Below are positions 32,901-51,494 of a DNA stretch of 64,000 nt, piece after piece; within the stretch, counting starts at the first letter, position 1, and each line of letters opens with the position of its first letter. Location: NCBI GenBank assembly GCA_949128115.1, contig OX421968.1, positions 54,081,423 through 54,145,422 of the forward strand, in the 5' to 3' direction. Source of the DNA: Anaspis maculata. Lineage: Eukaryota; Arthropoda; Insecta; Coleoptera; Scraptiidae. Under the pieces are notes generated by a model. The model was given only the letters and a program-made list of their open reading frames with translations, did not search any database and was not told where the DNA came from. Position numbers and translations under genes: made by a program.

Positions 32901-35503
32901 TAAATCTTGTAGCACGAAAAATTTGAACGTGGTGCTGACCTTATGGATGTTGGTGAAAGGTGATCGTCGACTTGGTAGTTAAAGAGCCATACGTTGTCTT
33001 GGAACATGCAAGGTTTCAGCAAAATTTTCACTTTTCAGAAGGTGTAGTGTGGAAATAAAGCATCATCGGCGTCGTGTTAAGCCCCGGCAGCGAAAACAGA
33101 TCGACTTGAATAAAACGAACAAAGAACTGACTAACAAAAATCAAATCAAAATGGGTGTTTTTCAAAACTGTAATTTCAATAGGCACCTACCTGAATGTTA
33201 CATAGAAAATTTGTTCGTCTATAATACGAGTTGTATCAGATGATGGGTCTGAGTGTATTTCTGTTACACCCTGTATACCTAATAAAATACAGCAGGTACC
33301 TATTTAGGTACCACCACAGGTAGTTTAACTAAGAGCTATTTATGTAACACCTAAATTATTCTCTTACTCATCAGAACTAGGTGAAGTTCTCTACAAATTC
33401 AAGAAAAATGCCTTGCTTCCTTTGAACTTTTAGTGGTTGACGATTATGATGTTACTCGGCGTATTTATTTACACGACACCATCAGATCATAGCTCAAGAC
33501 AAAAATTTAATCATTCCCATTTTAATACACTTTAGAAAGCTGAAACATTTGTCGCACAAGTGTAGCCTGTATTACAAATTTATAAAGAAAATAAACATTT
33601 CATAATGTGCTACGACAGGATGCAAAAGAGCTTTCATGGACACTGGCAGTTTACTGTTTTAGGTTTCAGAAAGGTACGTACACTGTAACAAAGTACCTGG
33701 GTACCTATCTAAGTAAGATATAATGTAGGCAGGTACCTAAACAATGTTAAATAAAAATAATATTAATATCAAGCTGGCTAAGAACATGCATCATATCAAA
33801 ACCGCAGAAACCGTTCATAAGAGGGGAAATAAAAATGTAGGTGGGTACCAAAAATTCAAATGGAGTTCAAATAGCTCTTCAAGGAAGAAGACTAATCCAA
33901 AAAATTTCTTTTTTTGTTAATACCTGACTTTTTGCACTATAAGGTATCAAAATGATATCGCCTATCTACTCCCGTATCGTACCTACTGGCCACTTGTCGA
34001 CACGCAAACGCGTGTCATACTGGCACTTGACTTTTATGACACTGGAAGGCAATTGCTATCTCGAAGATTTTTCAGTTTCTTTCAAAAATTTGAGGCAAAA
34101 TAGATAAAATAGTATATTACATTCGTTGAATAAGACGTTTCGTCACACTTCTTCCTTTGGGACCCTCCTCATTGCTAGATTTGATTAAAAAAAAACGAAA
34201 AGATTTTTTTTCAGCCAAGCGTCTGTCGTTGCTTGGTGCGAAAACATTTTTCAACCCTTACCTAAGTTCTTAATTATAATGCTCAAGTAGTTAGCTACGT
34301 TTCACTATAAATGATTGCTGTTTTGACAGATGGAAGTCCATTAACGGGAGAAGAGTCGAATTTTTGGTCAAGCAGCCCCAGGTCCGATTCCCCTTCGCCT
34401 AGCAATATCCAAAATGCACTTGTGGCGTCGCATCAGTATTTCGGTCCCATCAAACCTGGCTCCGACCACAGATACTCTCCATATCGAACGTGTAAGTCGA
34501 AGCTTTTTCAACGAAAAGATTTTTTTTTTGTAAATATTTTGATTCTTTTTTATTTTAGCGTACCAACCGAATAGTACCGTTTCTGATAACACAACACATG
34601 TGCACCCTCCCTTTGTAAGAGTAGTAAAAAGGAGGACGACAGCTAATAAAAAAGAACGTCGACGTACCCAATCCATTAATAACGCTTACGCTGATTTACG
34701 TGACTGCATTCCGAATGTTCCACCTGACACTAAATTGTCAAAAGTGAGTAGGTTTTTTTGGGGGGGGGGGGAGTTTTTGGATTCATGGAAGCTTAATTGG
34801 CTCTTGTTGCAGATTAAAACGCTGCGACTGGCGACGTCCTACATCAATTATTTAGTCAAAGCTCTGGAATCAGACGACCCGGCAGGAGGTTTCACAGCTG
34901 AATTAGGATCGATCACCAGGAAATCGGCTGGTAATCCAATGCAAGCGAATGATTTCTCTGCAAGACAAATTCCGCCAAAAACAGACATGTCGGTAAGTAT
35001 GGTGTTGGTCGACTAACCCTTGGATTAACCCCCAAATACGTAAATAACTCGTGTAACTGAATTAAAGCAATAATAGCCGAGCGCGCGAAGGGGCGACCTC
35101 ATCCCAGAATGGAAGCTGGCAACGGCAATCATTTATGCCAATCATATTAACTTCCCGCTTCTGGGTTTCTGGTGATTGTCGAACACTGTTTCTCACTTAA
35201 ATTTATTGCACACGGCACACCCACCCCTAATGCCAGATCATTATCTGCCGCTAATCAGATAAACGGGGACAATAATTGACTCTTCGCATTGAACTTTCTG
35301 AATTATAATAACCACGAAAGTTGCAAAGTCAGTAAACACTCACTGTCAATGAAAGTTACAGTTACTTCGCTTCGGAAGCAATGTTTATAATATTCTTTTT
35401 TTGTAAACAGGAAGATATGGGCAAGTCGAGGAAAGCAAAAGGGCGCACAGGTTGGCCCCAGCACGTGTGGGCCCTCGAGCTGGAACAAGATCAAGCGCTT
35501 TAA
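23909..35503 (+). CDS. Hand: Hand, bHLH transcription factor
   Basis: Five coding exons give 232 residues: 23909-23987, 34330-34491, 34559-34743, 34813-34992 and 35411-35503, all with GT-AG junctions in matching phase. Residues about 104-160 form the bHLH domain: basic part NKKERRRTQSINNAYADLR, loop PNVPPDTKLSK, helix 2 IKTLRLATSYINYLVKAL. The C-terminus carries GRTGWPQHVWALELEQ (residues 213-228), a hallmark of HAND proteins. Hand dimerises with other bHLH proteins, binds E-boxes in the nucleus and directs heart, visceral-muscle and blood-related development. Exon 1 is inferred: ATG at 23909 after an in-frame TAG, then a TCAG/GTACGT donor in phase 1 that joins in frame to the ACAG acceptor at 34329. 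An ATG at 34311 could start a form without it. Intron 1 is 10.3 kb and filled with foldback elements. Exons 2-5 are near certain; exon 1 is probable. Confidence 0.93.
24494..24577. repeat. Dispersed repeat fragment shared with 48840-48900 and 52265-52360
   Basis: GAAGGGACGTCTCACAATAA, ATTTCCATACGTTCCTG, GTCGGGAAAGTTTTGGGGTG and ACATAACCGATTTTTT match, in the same order, the reverse complement of 52265-52360. It lies in Hand intron 1. Confidence 0.6.
25383..25849. mobile_element. Small foldback in Hand intron 1
   Basis: GGAAATTTCCAAAAGTGATA at the left is matched by TATCACTTTTGGAAATTTCC at the right. CTAGACGAGT and CATAATTCTTTTTT also pair inward, giving arms of about 90 bases. No coding sequence. 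Confidence 0.65.
26727..26883. mobile_element. Small MITE hairpin
   Basis: GGTGGTCCACATTGATC and TTTTATGTCCACCCA pair with TGGGTGGACATAAGGG and GATTAATGCGGACCACC. It is about 157 bases and non-coding. Confidence 0.65.
27194..28678. mobile_element. Tc1-like foldback, CAGTGCTCAACAATTG ends, TA target
   Basis: Ends CAGTGCTCAACAATTGAAGT and its complement, flanked by TA (27192-27193, 28679-28680). The host arm resumes with GTTCTGTGACC, as in the uninterrupted opposite arm near 25920. CAGT...ACTG ends at TA are typical of Tc1/mariner elements. The arms (about 700 bases each) meet near 27930, where GTAACCCAAGTTACAAAATT is mirrored. No transposase. Confidence 0.85.
29091..29137. repeat. CTACTAAATGA short tandem repeat
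   Basis: Four imperfect copies of CTACTAAATGA. Confidence 0.7.
29394..29524. mobile_element. Short MITE hairpin in Hand intron 1
   Basis: AATCCACCTTTC at the left pairs with GAAAGGTGGATT at the right, and GCGCATACCTGTG pairs with CACAGGTATGCG inward. Confidence 0.65.
30131..32252. mobile_element. CACACATCAAAAG foldback, second copy, interrupted
   Basis: Ends CACACATTAAAAGAATC and CTTTTGATGTGTG-type, flanked by TA (30129-30130, 32253-32254). The left arm matches 18308-19337 closely. About 1.1 kb between roughly 30936 and 32015 is foreign to the family. Its left edge, TTTTTAGGCGAT, is mirrored by ATCGCCTAAAAAA at 31887-31899, suggesting a further nested element. The remaining about 115 bases on its right are unexplained. 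It lies in Hand intron 1. Confidence 0.75.
32253..34310. other. Last part of Hand intron 1, no feature recognised
   Basis: AT-rich sequence with many AGGTACCT-like words, one isolated CACCCTGTATA word at about 33268 and no clear paired terminal repeat. It is the only part of the intron close to the main exons that is not visibly transposon, so it is the likeliest place for intronic control elements. No specific site could be supported. Confidence 0.3.
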
Positions 35504-35748
35504 CGGCATGTTAATATGTTCTTTATAACCTGGAAGTGTATCTTAAAGTCATTTCATTTGTAGAAATTTCCTCAAATTGTATATAATATATCTATTTTGG
35601 TCTTGGGCAACCACATGGCCCTCCTCTGTATACATTCACCTACACCTTAAGAATTTTACATATTATAGTCAGTTTATAATTAGATATTTATGTTTCTATA
35701 GCGTTTGTGTATTTTGTTTTTTTACATTATAAAAAAATTGATTGATCA

Positions 35749-35754
35749 AATAAA
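35749..35754 (+). terminator. Poly(A) signal of Hand
   Basis: AATAAA about 245 bases after the Hand stop codon, just before a foldback element begins at 35796. Confidence 0.6.
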
Positions 35755-35795
35755 TCGAGTAGTTTCAATCCACGTTTCGATGGGTTTTATTTCTA

Positions 35796-36310
35796 CAGGA
35801 TGTCCCAATTTTAACCGATCAAACTTTGAGAAAAAGTTTCTCGATTTTCCTCGTCTTCAAAACAAAAAAAGAAATAACTTATGAAAGGTTAATGGAATTC
35901 GCTCTAGCTCAGCATAGGTTAGTTTGCAGGCCTCCCTGCCTGTTGAGTTTCAATAAATCCAACCGGTGGCAACAGTGGCAGTCGATTTGAGCAAAGTGCT
36001 GAAAAAAACACTTAATAATTTGCGACACCTGGTAACTCCGATGCCACTGATTGGATTTAATCGAAACTTGCCTGACATTAGGTAGGCAGTGTCTGCAAAC
36101 TAACCTAGGTTATATCTACAGCGAATTTTATTGAACTGTTCACGAGATCAATGTAAAAAAAACAGGAAAAATTGGACTCTGACATCCTGCATTTCTTTTA
36201 GGAAGCGAGTGAGATGCATGTATTTTACTTTTCAAAATCAAGACTAGTATAATCTGTTCCTGAAGTTTGATCGATTAAAAGTTAAAACTTTGTGAAAGTG
36301 GAACACCCGG
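35796..36310. mobile_element. Foldback 3' of Hand
   Basis: CAGGATGTCCC and the complement of GGAACACCCGG, each next to TA. TTTTAACCGATCAAACTT and AGTTTGATCGATTAAAA pair, and CTCAGCATAGGTTAGTTTGC pairs with GCAAACTAACCTAGGTTATA-like sequence. A related right arm is at 42490-42600. Confidence 0.65.
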
Positions 36311-36851
36311 TATATTGGGTAGGTATAGTGCCTCTGTTGTGGCGAGAACTGGGAATATTTCAACAGTCGTTCGGTAGTTAGGTAGGTACCTACCTAGTCT
36401 GCACTGCAGTCGGAATATTTGAAGAAATTCTTGTTTATGTAGTGCAAGTTAATTTGTTACTTGATACTCTAATCCCTCCTGTTGGAAATCCGACGAAGAT
36501 ACGCCTACTGACAATTCACAGCTAACGAAAACAAAGATATACATTGATTGTACGCACTAGTTAACAGATCATATTTCATTCGGGTCCCAATCGAGTTTAA
36601 TATATGTAACACCATTTATTGTCACTAAGATTTTTCTTTAATTAGAAGGGAACAGGCTTTTCAACTTGAGTTACGACGCGAAGCACCACCGCGAAAATGC
36701 ACACCATTTAAATAGGCTGGTAGGTAGGTAGGTGGGTATAACGTGGTTTTCATGTGCCAGATCTGATGCTTCGCTAAAAAACTACACATTCTCCTTTGAA
36801 TTTATATTTAGGTTCTTAGTCCATCAGAATAAATAAGTACATATCATAAAA

Positions 36852-36857
36852 TTTATT
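36852..36857 (-). terminator. Poly(A) signal of the serine protease gene
   Basis: AATAAA on the minus strand, 107 bases beyond the stop codon at 36964. Confidence 0.55.
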
Positions 36858-36963
36858 ATGGCAAATAAATTTAGTAAGTCTTCTAGAAGTAGAAGACTTC
36901 CACTTTTAAAATATCATTTCACTTAAGTTTATAACATTTCATTATAATATTGTCATTATAAAT

Positions 36964-44052
<7,089 letters not shown>

Positions 44053-44131
44053 TGCGCTCCACCAACAGGTAATAAACACTAGGCTACGGTAGCACGTTGG
44101 TCGCGCAATGTTTCTATTTTGTAAAGTTGCT

Positions 44132-44140
44132 CTTATAAAA
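44132..44140 (-). promoter_or_regulatory. TATA-like element upstream of the protease gene
   Basis: TTTTATAAG on the minus strand, about 80-88 bases upstream of the start codon at 44052. The spacing allows a 5' UTR of about 55 bases. Confidence 0.4.
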
Positions 44141-46281
44141 CGCGTCCCATGTATCTTCCCCCTCTACATGGATACGAGGGTCTTCAATTTGCAGAATCTA
44201 TACCAAAGGATGTTGCTGAAAATAAGGACTAACACGATTTGGCGTTGGTTAGCGTTGCTTGCATATAAACACCGATTTAAAACTGCAAGGAAATAAATTG
44301 TCAAAAATTTTGATAATCAGATAGGTGGTACTACCTATATCTACCACTCAGCCAAAGAGTGACTTAATCCCCTCGTGGGGGCCCCCAAGGTTTCCAGCAC
44401 GACCCATGACAAATCATATTTGCAGCGTAGGCACTGAATTTTTAGAGGGGTCCCTTATGGTTACTCCTATTTTTTGAACTCTGAAATCAAATGACAACGT
44501 TGAGAAAATGATTTTATTTTCGGAAAATTACAACAATCATGTATAAGTAGATACCTATATTTGTTATAAGCAAAATAACTGTATAAAACTAAGAACATTA
44601 AGACATTAAGTTGCGGTGTCCCTTTCTGAGTCATAATCAAGATATTATGTCTCATTGTCCAAAACAGCTTTGCATATCAGGACCGTTGAACTTTCAAGTT
44701 ATTAAGAAACGCCATTGAGAAAAAAAACTTGATTTATATTAAACTAATATGATCGATTAGCATCAACAACATATTGTTGGAGTGGACCAATAATAATTAC
44801 CGGTTTAACTATCAAGTTCTCCGGATCTACCCGCGGTAGATTAATCTCTTTCATTTCTCGGAATATTTTAAGCATCTCATAAGTAGGTATATAGGCATAA
44901 AAATCAAAATAACCCATGAAATTTTTCAATAATTTTGGACCAATCCATCAGTAGCTATCTACCCAATTAACACAACAAAGTTCCAAAAAATCATCATGAT
45001 CGCATTAGTATAGTGTAGTAATTACACTGTCTGCAAAAGAGTAATTATCCTATCATATTATATGACTCTTATTAAATTAAACTACATAGGTGTAAATACA
45101 AATCTACAATACTCATAGACGAAAACTTTTGGAATATTAAATAAGAGCCACAACACAGATTCACTCTTCCTTTCAATATACCTGTTTTGCATATGAATTA
45201 GTAATACATTATGAAGAAAGTTAATTCACTAGAATAGTATAGTGAAACTGCATGGGCGCACTTTTTCAAATTTTACTAAACTACAGCCAGATAAAATTGT
45301 GGATCGGTGAAGATTTTATCGAAATGTAATAATTTCAATTCTGGTACCTTTACATCGGCAAATCTGTTGTTTTTTCATTTCCAAAGCTAACATGTTCCAA
45401 ATAACGGAGAGCAAAGCGTGAGGAGTTCAGACCAAGAAATTTTTAATGCCGTCTGGTCACCTTATACCTACTTTTACAATAATTACTGACATACCTACCA
45501 GCATCAATGTGAAGATTTCTTTATTTCGAGACATTGATTTGCTTGTTTTTTGGCGCCATTACTTACATTTCGTGTTACGCTACTGATCAGAAAAGCATGC
45601 AAACAACAATATCGCGTCTGCATAAATTGTCCAATCATTTTATCTGATTTGTAAACTAGTTCTCTTTTTGTGTATCGGTATTTTGATTACCATCCCATCA
45701 ACAACGACACTGCTCAAGGTTCAACTCAGGGCAACTTCAAAACCTATCCAGAGGCGCTAGCCACAAAAATGTTTTTTTAGTACACCCAGCGATTTTTTCT
45801 GAATGCAATTAAATTGATTTTACTGTTAGCAGACATTCTTATATTGGTTCATAAGTGTTGGTTATCTACTCAAAGTTTCTTAACTTTACGGACCGACTTT
45901 AAAAAAGACATTAAGAATGTTGTTCAAGTGTTTAATGAAGTTTTGAACAGCACGCAGTTGCATTGGCAGTCTCACCTTTGAAAAATAATTTTATCCTCAA
46001 ACAACGGGTAGGTATTTCGAAAACAGGTACTGTGTTTGGGTATAGAATGAAAAATAAAAAATTAATTCACACCAGTCGAGTTAAAAATTAAAATACATAC
46101 CTACATTCATTTTTCACGATGGGTCTAAGCAAAGTGAAATAAAAATAATTTTTTTGTTGTTTTTTTTTTGAAGTCAGGTAGATACCTACCAATGAGATGT
46201 CTCCACATGATTGTGCCTATGCATTAGAAATAAATTTCCATGGAAACAATTATTAGGTATATATATAGGTTGTGAAGTGAT
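44141..46281. other. No gene recognised
   Basis: 2.1 kb upstream of the protease gene. AT-rich, with scattered AGGTACCT-like words; no conserved coding sequence or paired repeats seen. Confidence 0.35.
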
Positions 46282-47176
46282 GTGTAGGCGAGTGATTCAA
46301 ATAAAAGGAGTAATACTCAAACAAATATTTAGATAGTCGACGTTTCGTTGATATTATTTCAACATCTTCAAAACTGAAAAAAAACATGTCAACTAACTAT
46401 ACGAAAATTATCGAATTTCTCTTGAAGTCAGCACCACAATTTGAAGTACCTTCAAAACAACTAAACTGCGCAACACTCAATGTGTCACACTCAAAAACTT
46501 TGCCCTTTTTCAAAAGGGCATAACTTTTTTTGGCCATGAACAATTTATTATGGTTTACGCTGTCCGTTGGCCTTATTTTTTGGCAATCCAACCTATAGAT
46601 ATGAAGTTCAAGAAAGATCAAAGCCGAAATACAAGGTAACTTCTGATTTTTTATTACTCTACAAAAATTTCTTACATTCAGTTACTTGCATGTGTATCTT
46701 ATAAGTGATATGTTATCACTGTAATTAGAGAAACAAATGAATTCACTGTTCCTTGAACATTGATGCCATTTGGAGTCAGTGGGCAACATACAGGTAGCGG
46801 AGATATGATGACATCATTTGGAATCGATGGACTAAACTTATGTACCTACAATGGACAATTGTGTTTTTTAGGGTAGCTGGTGATATTGAGAGCAACTTCC
46901 ATGTTTCAGGTTGCAGATGAGTCATTTCACGGGGCTCACAGAGCAAGAAACATTTTTCAATAAAAAATATCAAAATAAAACAAAACTTGTCTGGCCTACA
47001 CAGATCAAGTTCCTCAGCATAATTCGTATAATTTTTTTTCGAGAAATTGTTTTAGGCGGCCGGAAAGGGTTAATTTACATGTTTAGTCCTGAAGATGTTG
47101 AAATAAAATCAACGAAACGTCGACTATATGAAGATTTGTTCAACTGTTCTCGGATTACTCGCCTACAGTCCTACAC
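46282..47176. mobile_element. Foldback-type element with GTCGACGTTTCGTTGAT core
   Basis: GTGTAGGCGAGT at the left is mirrored by ACTCGCCTACAGTCCTACAC at the right. About 60 bases inward TAGTCGACGTTTCGTTGAT and TTATTTCAACATCTTCA pair with TGAAGATGTTGAAATAAA and ATCAACGAAACGTCGACTA. The middle (46390-47085) is not palindromic and encodes nothing recognised. Confidence 0.7.
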
Positions 47177-47420
47177 ATTACGCATAAGGAGTAAAGCATT
47201 TTCGATAAATACATACCTAGGTACGAAGATTTTTCACACAGACTTTTGAACCTACACCTATTTATTACCGAAAGAACATAGGTATTCATGTCCATTTTCT
47301 ATTACAATAGAAATTCACTTCTCCCGATTTTATTTCTTTATAGCTTTTGAAGACTGGCATTTAACGGAATCGAATAAGGACGCACTCACATCCAGGATTC
47401 AGGTGGAATACCTATACATA

Positions 47421-48094
47421 CAGGTGATTTTTTGAAAAGGACTCACCCCAGATTTCTCGTCGCTAAATTTTTTCCCGGAAAACGCCGAAACAGGTCGATT
47501 TTTATTTTAAGGGGGACATCTAGGACACACATTGTCAAAATTTTCATTTTCAACCCCTTCGTTTCCACCCTACCCTATTTAAGAATTTCAAATAACCTTA
47601 TGTTGTGTCACATCAAATTGAAGGTAAAAAATTCTCTTTGTCAAAAAATTAAAAAAAAATGAAAGGGTTGAAGATGAAAATTTGGCAATACGTGTCTTAC
47701 ACGTCCCCTTCGAAATAAAAATCGACCTGTTCTTGCTTGAAAATCTATTTCTCAAAAAGTGGCAGCTAATAGGGAGAAAACTTCCCTTTATTTGACAATT
47801 AAAAAATGTTGAGAAGAGTTTGGGGTGGCTTAAAAGATTTCAAAATATGTTTGACAGAAAGAGAATTTTATTACCTTTAATTTGATGTATCACAACATAG
47901 GCACTGCTATTTGAAATTGTAAACTAGGGTAGGGCGGGGGCGAAGGGGTTAAAGATGAAAATTTGACAATCAATGTTGTGTCTTAGATGTCCCCCTCAAA
48001 ATAAAAATCGACCTTTTTCGGCGTTTTCCTGGGAAACAATTTGACAGCGAGAAATCTGGGGTGGGTGGTGGATCCTTTTCAAAAAATCACCCTG
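47421..48094. mobile_element. CAGGTGATTTTTTGAAAAGG foldback, TA target
   Basis: CAGGTGATTTTTTGAAAAGG and the complement of CCTTTTCAAAAAATCACCCTG are the ends, with TA outside both (47419-47420, 48095-48096). GACTCACCCCAGATTTCTCG pairs with CGAGAAATCTGGGGTGGGT, and AAAATCGACCTGTT-like blocks pair further in. Confidence 0.75.
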
Positions 48095-48129
48095 TATCGA
48101 ATACAATACAAAGAGTTAAGTTTGAAGTC

Positions 48130-48274
48130 AGTCAGCTTATTTAGGCGCAAGTTTTAATTTTAGTCGCAAGCGCAGCGACGCCTATTGGCTCTTATGAACC
48201 AGCCTCCTCGGAACAGCCAATAAGCGATGCAGCGCTTACGGCTAAAACTAAAATTGCGGCTAAATAAGCTGACT
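48130..48274. mobile_element. Short MITE, GTCAGCTTATTTAG ends
   Basis: AGTCAGCTTATTTAGGCGCA against TGCGGCTAAATAAGCTGACT-like sequence, with TTTTAGTCGCAAGCGC pairing with GCGCTTACGGCTAAAA; 145 bases, non-coding. Confidence 0.7.
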
Positions 48275-48799
48275 GAACGCACCTTTAATAAAAAACGAGC
48301 ATAGACAGGTACAGTAGGTATAATACCTATTGTAAGGCTGAGAACTGAAACGCACGAGTACCATCGCAAAATGTAAACACGATCATAATAATGGCAATAG
48401 ATTTGTCCAAGACTGAAATGACCTGGCGCCTCTGCCATTTTGGGTGCAAGTTACGCGTTCGGCGTAAAATTGAACATTACTAAATACCGGGAAAACTTTA
48501 AAACTTCGGTATACTACTGAGAAGACTATCAAAGCTAATAAATAGGTAACTGAAACTTATATAGTAGGTATACGGCCGAAACATTTGAGTATGTTTGTGT
48601 AATTTTTCATGAAATGTTCAAGTGCGCCTTTTTAATTCAATCGAAATATTGCTTTGATTATAGCGACATGAGACAGTGTCGTCTCGACTGGTCTTTAGGT
48701 ATCTAAATGGGTGTCTCAAAATTTCCGTCTTAGGAGTATTCGGCAATTTATGGTAATGTACCCACAAAAAAATGCTTGAAAAACGTGAAAAAACAGGTT
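48275..48799. other. No gene recognised
   Basis: AT-rich spacer without recognised features. Confidence 0.3.
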
Positions 48800-49290
48800 C
48801 TATATTTTTATAGGTTGATAGGGGGGGTGGTTTTTCGAACAAAAATTTCCATAGGTTCCTGGTTGCTAGTCGGGAAAGTTTGGTTTTATTTAAGGAATGT
48901 CGAAGATTCGTTTAGAAAAATCACCGCCAGAAAAACGAAACCATATCGCATTTAAAATGGGCTTATGCGATGCCGAATTTAATACACACATTTGATTTCA
49001 GTCGGAATCTTTCGAAAAAACTCGATCCCCGGCAAGAAATATCGCCTTCAGTGAGGCATGCAACCACCGAACGCCCGCCTTTCAGTCCAAAAACCGCGCG
49101 AACAACCGTCCCAAATGGTATCGACCAGGAAAAGTTTGAAAATTCATAGCGCCCGACTGGAAAATGATGTATAGCTCCAACTTCAGACTTGATTTGACTC
49201 TTTCGTTGTGTTGCTTTCTGTAGAATGTGATTTGAATCCATCGGGGACATCGGGGTAGTTTCTGGACTGGATTATGACATTCTTCAACGC
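48800..49290. repeat. Dispersed repeat related to 52270-53140
   Basis: TTCCATAGGTTCCTGG, CTAGTCGGGAAAGTTT, CGATCCCCGGCAAGAA, TTTGAAAATTCATAGCGCCC and TTGTGTTGCTTTCTG appear in corresponding positions in 52270-53140. There is no open frame across both copies. An old dispersed element of unknown class. Confidence 0.55.
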
Positions 49291-49796
49291 TTGACAGATG
49301 ACAGATAAAGAAAGAAGCCGTATTTTAGCGACGCAGCAATTTGAATCATATTTAAACTGTTTCGAAACATCGAAACATAGCATTTCCGCGTTGCAGTGGT
49401 TTCGTCGTAGACGAACCCAGTCGATGTCATGTCGGTTTGAAATCAAATTTGGAAACAATTTGAAACACTACTCACGCCATCGCTCCGTCAAAAGCTGTAT
49501 CAACACAAGCTATATGAATTTCGAATAAATATTTATTGGTTACTGCATGGCACAATACTTATCCACTGTTATTAATTTTCAGCAACTTTTGTATGACGCT
49601 TTTCTTCCTCTCCGCTAACAAACTGACATCCCTCCGAGCGCCATCTGACCGCAAGTCGTCCGTCAATGGGTCGCGGGGACATAACGTCACCTTGGCACCC
49701 GCTATGGCAACGTTGCAAATATGCCTGACGTGGCAACAGCGCATTGCGCATTTCTGCGCTCCTTCGCCGCTTTTGTTTTGCGCCAGGAGCTGCTTC
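49291..49796. other. No gene recognised; GC-rich patch
   Basis: The segment 49600-49796 is richer in GC than its surroundings (GCGCATTGCGCATTTCTGCG). It has overlapping open frames on both strands without recognisable domains. Confidence 0.3.
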
Positions 49797-49880
49797 GGGT
49801 AGATCACTAGATAGAGAAAGTAGATACATACGGCAATCACGGCCCAGCTGGATCTACTTTCTTTGTCTAGTGATCTACCC
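49797..49880. repeat. Strong short hairpin
   Basis: GGGTAGATCACTAGATAGAG followed by AAAGTAGAT is mirrored by ATCTACTTTC and TTTGTCTAGTGATCTACCC. This gives a stem of about 29 base pairs with two mismatches and a 25-base loop, like a miRNA-sized hairpin or tiny MITE. Confidence 0.75.
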
Positions 49881-50050
49881 TGAACAGGTCCTGCCGGCAA
49901 CAAGAAAGCGGCTCGCCAGCTTCTAGCCCGCGCTTGCGCATGATGGAGTGCCAAGGTACCGCTGTAGAGATTTGCTTGTTTTTGACATTATTCGGTCAAA
50001 TCTTGAGTTTAGCACATTAATTTTTTTGATGAAGCGACAATTATTGGTGG

Positions 50051-51076
50051 GTGGTCCAGGTTATAGTAGCAATAATTCACCATTCGATGGTCCATCGAAA
50101 AGCAGGTCGACATGTATAATTTAATTTTTTTCTAAAACGCTTCCTAACAGAGATACAGCCCTTCAAAGTTCAGTTTTTAAAATCATCTTTTTGCAATAAC
50201 TCTCAAGTCATCACAGCGATTTTGACCACATTTGGTACAAATACTTATGAGATAAATACCCATCACTTGACGTAGATAACTTTTGTTGAAATTGTCCAGT
50301 GGCGTAGATATGGAGGAGATGTTTTACTTCTCACACCCTATTCTGTACGCCACTGAATATTTTTGAAAAATTATATTTTTCTCGAATTTCTAGTTTAATT
50401 TAGAAAAGAAAGTTACACTTGTGAAATTTTGATTAGAAGCTTGATTTTTGAGATATTTGGGTTTTAAACTTTGGAAAACATCTCGAAATCGCCACTTTCC
50501 AGAGCCCAAATTGTTTTTCTCTGAAAACGCCTCGTTTCTTAGTGAAAAAAATTGCAGTGATTCAACTTTAACGACCTAGAAAACTTATTCCAGCTGAGGA
50601 ATCATGAGTTTTCTTGGATTTTAATTTTTAGGCCCTCAAAAGTCGCGATTTCGAGGTGTTTTCCAATGTTTCAAACCCAAATGTCTCGGGAACGAAGCCT
50701 CTAATCAAAATTTTACCAGAGTAACTTTTTTTTCCAATTGAACAAGAAATTCAAAAAAGTATGATTTTTCAAAAATATCCAGTGGCGTAGAAAATGGGGT
50801 GGGAGAAGTTGAACAATTCCCCCGTAACTACGCCACTGGACAATTTTGACAAAAGTTATCTACGTCAAGTGATGAATATCTATTTCGTTAGCATTTTTAC
50901 CGGTCCAAATCGCTCCCATGACTTGAGAGTTATTGCAAAAAAAATTTTAAGAACTGAACTTTGAAGGGCTCTATCTCCCTTAGGAAGCGTTTTGGAGAAA
51001 AATTACATCATGCATGTCGACCTAGTTTTTGATGGACCATCGAATGGTTAATTATTGCTACTATAACCTGGACCAC
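50051..51076. mobile_element. GTGGTCCAGG foldback
   Basis: GTGGTCCAGGTTATAGTAGC and its complement bound a 1.03 kb palindrome. CACCATTCGATGGTCCATC and CTCAAGTCATC/GATGACTTGAG-like blocks pair inward. The right side continues GTCCTG next to TA, so the full left end (CAGGAC...) is probably eroded. No coding sequence. Confidence 0.75.
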
Positions 51077-51494
51077 GTCCTGTATACAGGTTTCCGGAAA
51101 TTAATGCAACAAAATTTACAGGAAGGTAGAAAATTGAAAAATAAGGCGACTTCCTCAATAAAAATACTCTCGCAAACGTAATAACGGAGATACAGGCCTT
51201 CAAAGTTGGTTTTCAAAACAGTTTTCTATGCATAACTTTTGAACCGTAGAGCCGATTTCATTCAAATTTGAACCAAAGTTTACTAAAATGAGTCTCTATT
51301 GAACAATGATAACGCATTTCATCAAACATTTTTAGGGGCGAAGATAATAGGGGGATAATTCCTTCCCCCTTTTCTCCCTATTTTTCAGCCCCTTGAATAT
51401 TTTTGAAAATAGTTTCAATTTTGGATTCTACGTTCAATTTAGAGGAAAAAGTTACTCCCGGAAAATTTTGATTAAAGGCTTCCTTCTCGAGATA

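Noticed and set aside
34311..34329. ATG at 34311 as the start of Hand
   Set aside because: Possible, but an in-frame TAA sits right before it and ACAG at 34326-34329 is a good acceptor in phase with the exon at 23909, so it is kept only as an alternative.
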